Of a stretch of DNA of 64,000 nt, positions 36,209 to 42,495 are shown in pieces. The stretch's first letter is position 1. Each line of letters begins with the position of its first letter. The DNA is taken from the NCBI RefSeq assembly GCF_002964785.1, contig NZ_PQCC01000018.1, positions 310,001 through 374,000 on the forward strand. The letters run 5' to 3'. The position numbers and the translations under genes are program-made. This DNA comes from Pseudoalteromonas sp. T1lg48. GTDB lineage: Bacteria; Pseudomonadota; Gammaproteobacteria; Enterobacterales; Alteromonadaceae. Under the pieces are notes generated by a model. That model saw nothing but the letters and a program-made list of their open reading frames with translations, had not been told where the DNA came from and made no database searches.

Positions 36209-36868
36209 ATGTCAGCAAAGTTGCCGCCACCACATTTCTATCGCCTCGACGACACCTGTTTGGTCATTGATTGTCAACACATTAGTCAGTTAGACCATAA
36301 ACAAAAGCAACGCCTTATCAATTACGTCGCAATGCATCATCACGCTCGCAATGAGGTGATAGACGCTGTCAGTGCAGACGAGAGCCTCACCTTGTACTGC
36401 CAAATAGGCACAGACTTAGCCCACCTTGAAGCGCACTGTGCCACTCTGTGGTCGCAGTTTGATGACGGGCATTTGGTGTCACGCCATCACGTCATTCCTG
36501 TACGTTATGGTGCTGAACAAGGTATTGATTTAGCGCGCGTTGCAGAGCAATGCAATTTAACCGAGCAACAAGTGATAGATGCCCACTGCGCTGGTGATTA
36601 CGACGTCGATTTTCTTGGCTTTCAACCGGGATTTGCCTATATCAGTGGTTTGGACTCGCGCCTGCATCTGCCGCGCTTGGCCACACCGCGCACCCAGGTT
36701 CCCAAAGGTAGCGTCGCCATTGCCGGTGATAAAACCGCTATCTACCCTGCCAATTCCCCGGGAGGATGGCACATTATTGGCCATACCGAGCTCACTCTGT
36801 TTGATCCACTGAGTCAGCCGCCGGCCTTATTCGCCCCTGGCGACACCCTGCGTTTTGTGGAGGCCTAA
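36209..36868 (+). CDS. pxpB: 5-oxoprolinase subunit PxpB (KipI-like)
   Basis: One subunit of the ATP-dependent 5-oxoprolinase PxpABC, which opens 5-oxoproline to glutamate; the B. subtilis homologue KipI inhibits kinase KinA. The cyclophilin-like domain signature is clear in VDFLGFQPGFAYISGLD, PRTQVPKGSVAIAGDKTAIYP and PGGWHIIGHT. 219 aa is normal. The pxpC start is 2 bp beyond the stop. The LamB/YcsF-type subunit PxpA normally found with it is not in this window. Confidence 0.93.
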   Translation: MSAKLPPPHFYRLDDTCLVIDCQHISQLDHKQKQRLINYVAMHHHARNEVIDAVSADESLTLYCQIGTDLAHLEAHCATLWSQFDDGHLVSRHHVIPVRYGAEQGIDLARVAEQCNLTEQQVIDAHCAGDYDVDFLGFQPGFAYISGLDSRLHLPRLATPRTQVPKGSVAIAGDKTAIYPANSPGGWHIIGHTELTLFDPLSQPPALFAPGDTLRFVEA

Positions 36869-36870
36869 CC

Positions 36871-37815
36871 ATGCTGACTGTAATTAAGCCCGGACCCCAG
36901 CTAACCATTCAGGATCTTGGCCGCTTTGGCCAAAGGCACTTAGGGGTATCCCGTTGTGGTGCGCTCGATAGTGATGCTCTGCGCGTCGCCAATTTACTGG
37001 TCGGCAATGACGAAAATGCCGCCGCGCTGGAAATCACGCTGGGCATGGCTAAGGTACGTTTTGAGCGGCCAGCCTGCTTTGCCCTTAGTGGCGCAGATAT
37101 GAGCGCCAATCTAGACGGCCGGCGAATAGAGCCAGGCTGGTGTTACCAGGCCAAAGCGGGACAAACGCTGACCTTTGCCTCCTCGTCCCTTAACCTGCGC
37201 TGTTATATGGCCGTCAGCGGTGGTTTTGCGTTAGATCCGGCCTTGGGCAGTTGCAGTACGGATTGCATGGCCGGGTTTGGAGGCCTTGATGGGCAAGCGC
37301 TGCAAGAGGGACAACAAATTGCCTTCGCCACCAGCGATTTTCAGTGGCTTAATTGGGGCGCCAAGCTGCCCAAACGCCAAGGCGCAATTCACTATATCGC
37401 CGAGCCCAGGGAATTTGGCTTAGCACCGCAATTGAAACTCGCGTTTAGCGAAGCAGAGTGGCAGGTGTCGGCGCAAAGCAACCGCATGGGGTTGCGTCTG
37501 CAGGCAGAGCAAAACAGTACAGATCTTAGCCATTCGCTTAGCATCAAAAGCACCGCGGTGGCACCGGGCAGTATACAACTGCCACCGAGTGGCGAGCCCA
37601 TTGTCCTGTTAAATGACTGCCAAACCACCGGCGGTTATCCGCTGCTCGGCCAGGTTATCGCCGCCGACCTGCCGCGCCTAGGGCAACTCAGGGGAGGCCA
37701 CAGCGTCTCCTTTACGCCGGTGACCCTGGCCCAGGCGCGACACTTAAATCAGCAACATAGCAATGAGCTTAACCGCCTGCGCCTGGCGATGCGCTATCGC
37801 CGCGCGCATAAATAG
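36871..37815 (+). CDS. pxpC: 5-oxoprolinase subunit PxpC (KipA-like, biotin-dependent carboxyltransferase family)
   Basis: Partner of PxpB. Family motifs: MLTVIKPGPQLTIQDLGRFG at the N-terminus, GALDSDALRVANLLVGN, SGADMSA, CYMAVSGGF, QSNRMGLRL and LNDCQTTGGYPLLGQVI. 314 aa is normal. It is coupled to pxpB (2-bp gap). After it come 238 bp without a gene before the DUF2061 gene; that gap holds an AT-rich promoter-like stretch (37965-38030) and nothing else recognised. Confidence 0.93.
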   Translation: MLTVIKPGPQLTIQDLGRFGQRHLGVSRCGALDSDALRVANLLVGNDENAAALEITLGMAKVRFERPACFALSGADMSANLDGRRIEPGWCYQAKAGQTLTFASSSLNLRCYMAVSGGFALDPALGSCSTDCMAGFGGLDGQALQEGQQIAFATSDFQWLNWGAKLPKRQGAIHYIAEPREFGLAPQLKLAFSEAEWQVSAQSNRMGLRLQAEQNSTDLSHSLSIKSTAVAPGSIQLPPSGEPIVLLNDCQTTGGYPLLGQVIAADLPRLGQLRGGHSVSFTPVTLAQARHLNQQHSNELNRLRLAMRYRRAHK

Positions 37816-38053
37816 CAGGTTCAAATCTGATGTTAGAGTCGGCTTTCTCGTACCATGACATTGAGCGCCGACTCCAGCCCTTCGCCAGCTAGGCTGATTA
37901 GCTTCTTTCACTCTCTCGTCAAAATGCCTGGCAAACGGGCCTGACCTGACCGTTCTATTTTTGTGATTAATTTAATCAAATAAAACTATTTTACCTATGA
38001 TTTGTTATGACAAATAATGTTCTGACTGGAACTGGAGAATTGGAACAATAATC

Positions 38054-38266
38054 ATGAAAAAGACAGTCACCTTTGCAACCATGCACTTCGCCATTGCCTT
38101 TGGCGTTACCTACCTATTAACCGGTAGCCTGGTGCTCGGCGGCCTGGTCGCCATTGTCGAGCCGGCGGTTAATACCGTGGCATTTTACCTCCATGAAAAG
38201 GCCTGGGGACTGGTTGAGCGTAAGCACGCGATGAATGTAGAAGACACAAGTGTACTGCTTGCTTAA
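38054..38266 (+). CDS. Small membrane protein, DUF2061
   Basis: 70 residues matching the DUF2061 pattern: KTVTFATMHFAIAFGVTYLL, LVLGGLVAIVEPAVNTVAFYLHEKAW. Two hydrophobic segments (about 8-24 and 27-45) point to the inner membrane. Function unknown. The stop codon (38264-38266) runs directly into an 11-bp sequence that is repeated at 38951, at the other side of the DUF1566 gene. Confidence 0.85.
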   Translation: MKKTVTFATMHFAIAFGVTYLLTGSLVLGGLVAIVEPAVNTVAFYLHEKAWGLVERKHAMNVEDTSVLLA

Positions 38267-38276
38267 AGCAGCGTCT
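38266..38276. repeat. 11-bp direct repeat, copy 1 (flanks the DUF1566 gene)
   Basis: AAGCAGCGTCT, identical at 38951-38961; a following CTAT/AT stretch is also similar. The two copies bracket 685 bp containing only the DUF1566 gene. They may be remnants of the same recombination-site sequence or a mark of insertion. Confidence 0.5.
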
Positions 38277-38304
38277 CTATGTCTAGTGAATTTAAATAAA
38301 ACAC

Positions 38305-38859
38305 TCAATCCTCAGGATTTGAAACACAGGAAGCGTAGGTAGTAAAGCTCGGGAATAAGTGGGGGTTGTCGCTCGTGCTGTTCGGTTCACTGGTGCTCAC
38401 ATAGCCATAACCGAGATCCACATCGTAATAGTAAGAATCATCAGCTGTCACCGACCAGTAAGTGCCATCGGTTGGCCAACCGCGTGCGCTAAACATATTA
38501 CCGTAACTGTCGTATAACCCCATTAACTCTTCTCGCGTTGGTAAGCGCCAGTTGGTTCGCCCTCCGAGACTTTGGGAATTATAGGTATTACACAGTGCCT
38601 TTGCATTATTCCAATTGAATAGGTAGAAAATGCCGGATGGTCCCCGTGTGCCATCCACAGTCCAAGTTGGGTGTGTTGGATGTGTTGGACTTCCTCCAAT
38701 ACTGTCTAGGTAAGCCACTGATGGTGAGTTAGTAAACAATTTTCCACTGCCCGCATCGAAGACATCAATACACCTATTTGCGAGAGAAGCGCAATTGCTG
38801 GAGCCACTGGCTGTAGTACTCAATGCAAGTGCTATTACTGCGATTAATTTAAGTTTCAT
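38305..38859 (-). CDS. Secreted DUF1566 (Lcl C-terminal domain-like) protein
   Basis: 184 residues with a Sec signal peptide (MKLKLIAVIALALSTTASGS). The C-terminal half has the DUF1566 pattern: RTNWRLPTREELMGLYDSYG, GTYWSVT and a final YASCVS; these domains resemble the fibrinogen-like/FGE-type fold used in adhesion-type surface proteins. Cysteines at the mature N-terminus (SNCASLANRC) and near the end could form disulfides. Small, single, minus-strand and flanked by an 11-bp direct repeat beside the integron relic, so it may be a former cassette. Function unknown. Confidence 0.8.
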   Translation of the reverse strand: MKLKLIAVIALALSTTASGSSNCASLANRCIDVFDAGSGKLFTNSPSVAYLDSIGGSPTHPTHPTWTVDGTRGPSGIFYLFNWNNAKALCNTYNSQSLGGRTNWRLPTREELMGLYDSYGNMFSARGWPTDGTYWSVTADDSYYYDVDLGYGYVSTSEPNSTSDNPHLFPSFTTYASCVSNPED

Positions 38860-38935
38860 GTGTCTCTGAATTTAGTTAGTCCAGCACAACGCTGTTTATT
38901 CTCTATCTAATTAAACATTGCCGCAGCCAATTCAG

Positions 38936-38942
38936 GCTTAAC
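38936..38942 (-). other. Integron core-site-like heptamer after the GNAT gene
   Basis: On the minus strand the sequence is GTTAAGC, an exact fit to the integron core GTTRRRY, placed 17 bases beyond the GNAT stop codon and 76 bp before the DUF1566 start. A well-formed attC palindrome is not visible around it, so this is only suggestive. Confidence 0.25.
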
Positions 38943-38950
38943 GCCATGGT

Positions 38951-38961
38951 AAGCAGCGTCT
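38951..38961. repeat. 11-bp direct repeat, copy 2
   Basis: AAGCAGCGTCT, the second copy of the sequence at 38266-38276. It overlaps the GNAT stop codon region. Confidence 0.5.
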
Positions 38962-39481
38962 ATACGTGCAGCGAATAGATGCCGATTGCTTGTTCTTTAT
39001 TTGGGATGTCCAATGTATTTGGCACTTTCCTCAAAAGCCTTGCCCCGGCACGTTCGACTATTTTAATGCTGGCAAAATTGTTTTCTAAACACTGGAATTC
39101 AATGGTGCTGATACCCTGCTCGGTCGCTAAGTAGGGGATCATCACCCCTAAGATCTGCCCAACCACCCTATTACCTCGGGCGTTGTCGGCAAGCCAGTAA
39201 CCGAGCTCACAAACACCCTTATCAGGGTCAATGGATTTAACCCCAAAGACACCACTGAATTGGTTGTTAAACTGTATCGAGAACCACTGCGCCCCATCTA
39301 GGCCACTATTTAAGCGACTTTCTATATAGGCTTGAGCACCGGCAACATCTAGGACGCTTTTTTCCCACGCCATATATTGCGATAGGTTTGCTCTACTTAG
39401 CTCAACCGCCTCATAAAGTCGTGGCGCATCTGCAATATGTAAATGATCAAGGTGTATGTTATTCGATATCTTAAGGAACAT
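38960..39481 (-). CDS. GNAT acetyltransferase, RimJ/RimL type
   Basis: 173 residues. Features of ribosomal-protein-type GNATs: HLDHLHIADAPRLYEAVELSRANLSQYMAW at the N-terminus, GVFGVKSIDPDKGVCELGYWLADNARGNRVVG (acetyl-CoA site, degenerate RGNRVVG in place of RGxGxxT), and FQCLENNFASIKIVERAG. A GAGG SD precedes the ATG. Its start lies 24 bp from the attC-like junction at 39505, the usual spacing for a gene cassette, and GNATs are common cassette cargo. Substrate unknown. Confidence 0.85.
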   Translation of the reverse strand: MFLKISNNIHLDHLHIADAPRLYEAVELSRANLSQYMAWEKSVLDVAGAQAYIESRLNSGLDGAQWFSIQFNNQFSGVFGVKSIDPDKGVCELGYWLADNARGNRVVGQILGVMIPYLATEQGISTIEFQCLENNFASIKIVERAGARLLRKVPNTLDIPNKEQAIGIYSLHV

Positions 39482-39500
39482 AGGGCCTCTTTTTAAGAAT

Positions 39501-39613
39501 ATTACGCCCGCCTATGGAGCAAATTGAGTGGGCTAAACTTGAGCGAAGCGAGGAGCCCGCGAAAATTTGTCCCAGCGAGTTTACGAGCAACAAAAGGCGC
39601 TTGTTATGAAACA
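39501..39613 (-). other. attC-like integron recombination site
   Basis: Read on the minus strand: core TTTCATAAC (R''), AA, GCGCCT (L''), about 75 bp of imperfect palindrome (including TGGGACAAA against TGGGCTAAA and a GCTC/GAGC stem), then AGGCGGGC (L', plus 39506-39513) and G at 39505. L'' and L' match the pattern of Vibrio-type repeats (ACGCCT...AGGCGGGC). The distal core reads GTAAT rather than GTTRRR, so the site is altered at that end. About 110 bp, directly after the stop of the 122-aa gene. Confidence 0.65.
39603..39613. repeat. 11-bp inverted repeat, one end of the cassette
   Basis: GTTATGAAACA at 39603-39613 is the exact reverse complement of TGTTTCATAAC at 40001-40011. In integron cassettes the leading core and the R'' core of the cassette's own attC are complementary in this way. 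Confidence 0.7.
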
Positions 39614-39620
39614 CATTGAT

Positions 39621-39989
39621 CTAGTTTTTCATTATATTTTTGTTTAGTTGCTCAAATTCTTGCATTAATTTGTCGCAAGCAGCTTTTTTGGCCTGACATA
39701 GCGCCGACATTTGAATATAAACTTTTCCATCTCGCTCTAAAACTTTACGTTTAACTGCTGCTGGATATGCCGGGTGTGCACTTGGAGTAAACGACCATAA
39801 AACCATATTCGACTCTTCTTTATCTTCTACGATAGTCCAGCCGCCTTGAACGCTTAATTTTGTGCCTTGCTTATTTTTTAATGCTTCGAGTGCCAACTCA
39901 ACGGTTTTATAGCCTATCGAACTCTGTTCATTGGCATAAGCATAAAAGCCAAATAGAGAAAATATTAATACGAGGGTTCCGATTTTCAT
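39621..39989 (-). CDS. Small secreted protein, probable integron gene cassette cargo
   Basis: 122 residues with a signal peptide (MKIGTLVLIFSLFGFYAYA). The mature part has SVQGGWTIVEDKEESNMVLWSF, then TPSAHPAYPAAVKRKV and an ending with two cysteines (ALCQAKKAACDKLMQEF). No catalytic motif recognised; function unknown. GGAGAG sits 4 bases before the ATG. The gene lies tightly between 11-bp inverted cores (12 bp from start, 7 bp from stop) and is followed by an attC-like palindrome, so it has the compact form of a one-gene cassette. Confidence 0.8.
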   Translation of the reverse strand: MKIGTLVLIFSLFGFYAYANEQSSIGYKTVELALEALKNKQGTKLSVQGGWTIVEDKEESNMVLWSFTPSAHPAYPAAVKRKVLERDGKVYIQMSALCQAKKAACDKLMQEFEQLNKNIMKN

Positions 39990-40000
39990 TTAACTCTCCA

Positions 40001-40011
40001 TGTTTCATAAC
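40001..40011. repeat. 11-bp inverted repeat, other end of the cassette
   Basis: TGTTTCATAAC; on the minus strand it gives GTTATGAAACA, a GTTRRR-type core that would be the attI x attC junction at the start of the cassette. Confidence 0.7.
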
Positions 40012-40060
40012 ATGTTTATAAAGAGCAAATTGCGCGTTTTTCTACCACAGCTTGCTCGTT
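40005..40060 (-). other. attI-like site between the integrase relic and the cassette
   Basis: On the minus strand: GGATAACAACGAGCAAG, a spacer, CAATTTGCTC, TTTATAAACATG, then the core TTATGAAAC. GAGCAA and TTGCTC form a short inverted pair, and CAATTTGCTC also occurs in the 39501-39613 site (plus-strand GAGCAAATTG at 40023 and 39517). Position, between a divergent integrase start and the first cassette, is that of attI. It could instead be a degenerate attC. Confidence 0.45.
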
Positions 40061-40170
40061 GTTATCCTTTCTCTATTGATAACAAATTCTTATAGCCCTT
40101 ACTAGTGTGGAACTCAAAGCTGGTAGCTTAAAATAGCAGTCCGACAAAAAGAAGCGATTGGGTCGTTTTC

Positions 40171-40199
40171 TTGACTATACACGCAACCCAATAATAACT
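40171..40199 (+). promoter_or_regulatory. Candidate promoter of the integrase relic
   Basis: TTGACT (40171-40176), 17-bp spacer, ATAACT (40194-40199), immediately followed by the LexA box, so that LexA would cover the start of transcription. Confidence 0.5.
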
Positions 40200-40207
40200 G
40201 CATTTAA

Positions 40208-40223
40208 CTGTATTTATATACAG
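40208..40223. promoter_or_regulatory. LexA (SOS) box
   Basis: CTGTATTTATATACAG is a perfect CTGT-N8-ACAG palindrome of the gammaproteobacterial LexA consensus, with an AT-rich centre. It lies 17 bp before the integrase-like ATG at 40240. Integron integrase genes are known to be LexA-repressed, so the site fits the relic. It is the only such match noticed in the window. Confidence 0.75.
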
Positions 40224-40239
40224 CACACGATTGCTCAAG

Positions 40240-40305
40240 ATGAAAACACCTTCTCCCTACTTAAATAACATCTCAGATTATCTGCTGACTCGCAGTATTT
40301 ATTGA
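40240..40305 (+). pseudogene. intI: 5' relic of an integron integrase gene
   Basis: An ATG opens 21 codons starting MKTPSPYLNNISDY and ending LLTRSIY, then TGA. The spacing of residues (YL-N-I--Y---TR--Y) matches the N-terminus of V. cholerae IntIA (FLLSVREFMQTRYYAKK) as recalled. The remaining roughly 300 codons, including the Arg and Tyr catalytic residues, are absent: no reading frame continues the protein up to the next gene at 40355. Interpreted as an integrase gene truncated by deletion, leaving its SOS promoter. The short match means this needs an alignment to confirm. Confidence 0.5.
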
Positions 40306-40354
40306 CAACAATTACGACAGAGCAATAAATTCCCAAGCGGTGAAATGCGCCTTC

Positions 40355-40570
40355 TTATCCCGCCAATAACCAGTTAAATAAAACCAAATACCCCCATCTA
40401 TAGCCTGCGATTATTTGGTGCAAGCAAACCACCACCAGCGCAATGGGCACAAAGAGTACGGCGCGTAATAAGACCGCTTTTCCCATAAAATTGCGATCGC
40501 AGGTCGGAGATTGACCGCCCAAAACCCACCTTAGTGCATAGGGGTGAAATCGCGCACTGAATTGGCGCAT
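40355..40570 (-). CDS. Small predicted membrane protein, unknown function
   Basis: 71 residues (MRQFSARFHPYALRWVLGG at the start). One or two hydrophobic segments (VLLRAVLFVPIALVVVCL and YLVLFNWLLAG). A good SD, GAGGA, lies 6 bases before ATG 40570, which is why this internal start is preferred to longer forms that run through the asnB promoter. It is divergent from asnB with 91 bp between. No family recognised; it may be spurious, but SD, length and composition favour a real gene. Confidence 0.5.
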   Translation of the reverse strand: MRQFSARFHPYALRWVLGGQSPTCDRNFMGKAVLLRAVLFVPIALVVVCLHQIIAGYRWGYLVLFNWLLAG

Positions 40571-40661
40571 AAAAAATCCTCGCATCTCCATATATCTCGG
40601 GTGACTTGGCATATTTTTTCTGCTACAACAAAAGCTCGAGAAAGGAATGAGGAAAACAAAT

Positions 40662-42347
40662 ATGTGTTCAATTTTTGCGGTGCTCGATATCAAGTCCAGT
40701 ATTGCGCAATTGCGCGAGCAAGCCATCGACATGTCGAAACTGTTGCGCCACCGCGGCCCGGACTGGTCCGGCGTTTATACCGGCGATAATGCCATTTTAG
40801 TGCATGAGCGTCTGGCGATCGTTGGCGTACAAAGCGGTGCCCAGCCGCTGTTTAATAAAGCCGGCAACCATGTGTTGGCGGTCAATGGCGAAATCTATAA
40901 CCATCAGCAACTCGCCGATGCCCTGACCATAGACTACGAATTTCAAACCCAGAGCGATTGTGAGGTGATCCTCGCCCTGTATGAAGAAAAAGGCAGTGCC
41001 TTTCTCGATGAGCTCAACGGCATTTTTGCCTTTTGTCTGTACGATGAAGAAAAGGATAAGTACCTGATTGGCCGCGACCACATTGGCATTATCCCCCTTT
41101 ATACCGGCCGCGATGAATACGGCAATTTTTATGTGGCCAGCGAGCTCAAGGCGCTGACGCCAATTTGTAACCACATTGAGGAGTTCCCTCCGGGTCATTT
41201 CCTTGATAGCGAGGTGGGCGAATACCAGCGCTATTATCACCGCGACTGGCAGGAATTTACGGCGGTTAAAGACAATGATGCCGAGCCGGAAACCCTTAAA
41301 CATGCCTTGGAAGCCGCGGTAAAACGCCAGCTGATGTGCGATGTGCCCTACGGTGTTTTATTGTCAGGGGGGCTGGACTCTTCGCTTATCTCCGCCATTA
41401 CCCAAAAATATGCCGCCAAGCGCATCGAGGATAACGATGCCAGCGATGCCTGGTGGCCAAAGTTGCACTCCTTTTCCATCGGCCTTGAAGGCTCGCCGGA
41501 CTTGGCCGCCGCCGCTAAGGTTGCCGAGCATATCGGCACCATTCACCACCCTATTCACTTTACCGTGCAGCAAGGGATAGACGCCATTAAAGAGGTCATT
41601 TACCATCTGGAGACCTATGATGTCACCACAGTGCGCGCCTCTACCCCCATGTACCTGATGGCCCGTCACATTAAGGCCATGGGCATTAAAATGGTGCTTT
41701 CCGGCGAAGGCGCCGATGAGCTCTTTGGCGGCTATCTGTATTTCCATAAGGCGCCCAATGCCGAGGAATTCCATGACGAATTAAACCGTAAGGTGGCCAA
41801 GCTGCATATGTTCGATTGTCTGCGCGCCAATAAATCCATGGCCGCCTGGGGCGTCGAGGCACGGGTGCCGTTTTTGGACAAGGAGTTTATCGATATCGCC
41901 ATGCGCATTAACCCAGAGGCAAAAATGTGTAAGGACGGGCGCATCGAAAAGCACATTATTCGCGAAGCCTTTGACGGCTATCTGCCGGACGAAGTGCTGT
42001 GGCGACAAAAAGAGCAGTTCTCTGATGGCGTTGGCTATAACTGGATAGACTCGCTTAAAGCCTATGTGGAAGAGCAGGTATCGGACCGGGATATGCAAAA
42101 CGCCCACTTTAAATTCCCTCTCAACACCCCGGACAGCAAAGAGGCATATTTTTATCGCAATATCTTCGAGCAGCACTTCCCCGGCGGGGTTGCGACCTTG
42201 TGTGTGCCCCACGGTAAATCGGTGGCCTGCTCAACACCACAGGCGCTGGCCTGGGATGCGTCATTCCAAACCAATGCTGACCCATCCGGGCGCGCCGCCA
42301 ATACGCACCAAGCCGCCTACACAGCCGAGGCTGCACTCAAGGAATAA
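40662..42347 (+). CDS. asnB: Asparagine synthetase B, glutamine-hydrolysing
   Basis: ATP-dependent amidation of aspartate using glutamine. The mature enzyme uses Cys2 as glutaminase nucleophile: MCSIFAVLDI at ATG 40662 (AGGA upstream); a start at 40647 would bury Cys2, so it is rejected. N-terminal Ntn domain (RHRGPDWSG, ALYEEKG), C-terminal synthetase with PP-loop LLSGGLDSSLISAI and SGEGADELFGGYLYF. 561 aa, close to E. coli AsnB (554), with an Ala-rich tail. Monocistronic. Confidence 0.96.
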   Translation: MCSIFAVLDIKSSIAQLREQAIDMSKLLRHRGPDWSGVYTGDNAILVHERLAIVGVQSGAQPLFNKAGNHVLAVNGEIYNHQQLADALTIDYEFQTQSDCEVILALYEEKGSAFLDELNGIFAFCLYDEEKDKYLIGRDHIGIIPLYTGRDEYGNFYVASELKALTPICNHIEEFPPGHFLDSEVGEYQRYYHRDWQEFTAVKDNDAEPETLKHALEAAVKRQLMCDVPYGVLLSGGLDSSLISAITQKYAAKRIEDNDASDAWWPKLHSFSIGLEGSPDLAAAAKVAEHIGTIHHPIHFTVQQGIDAIKEVIYHLETYDVTTVRASTPMYLMARHIKAMGIKMVLSGEGADELFGGYLYFHKAPNAEEFHDELNRKVAKLHMFDCLRANKSMAAWGVEARVPFLDKEFIDIAMRINPEAKMCKDGRIEKHIIREAFDGYLPDEVLWRQKEQFSDGVGYNWIDSLKAYVEEQVSDRDMQNAHFKFPLNTPDSKEAYFYRNIFEQHFPGGVATLCVPHGKSVACSTPQALAWDASFQTNADPSGRAANTHQAAYTAEAALKE

Positions 42348-42356
42348 CACCTACCC

Positions 42357-42376
42357 GGCGCAGTCTCGACTGCGCC
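42357..42376 (+). terminator. Hairpin after asnB, possible terminator
   Basis: Perfect 8-bp stem GGCGCAGT (42357-42364), loop CTCG, ACTGCGCC (42369-42376). The following ACCTTCTTGTT has only a weak T tract, so termination efficiency is uncertain. Confidence 0.5.
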
Positions 42377-42495
42377 ACCTTCTTGTTGCCCGGACCGCTC
42401 TGATGGTTGGAAACATTTTGTAAACGTAAAAAGTTGCACCTAACCCTTTGCTGCGCGACACTGCGTCGCGAAAATATAACAACTAGGATGAAACT

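Noticed and set aside
38877-38942. GTTAGTCC ... GGCTTAAC inverted sequence read as a complete attC site
   Set aside because: The core polarity is wrong: the outer ends begin with GTT and end with AAC, whereas attC has AAC inside the left core and GTT inside the right. Only the GTTAAGC heptamer was kept, at low confidence.
40571-40732. Upstream extension of the 71-aa membrane protein to 125 aa
   Set aside because: It would run through the asnB start region on the opposite strand and lacks an SD; the internal ATG at 40570 has a good one.
41364-42212. Open frames of 136 and 143 codons on the minus strand
   Set aside because: Antisense to asnB synthetase domain, with no SD and no family likeness.
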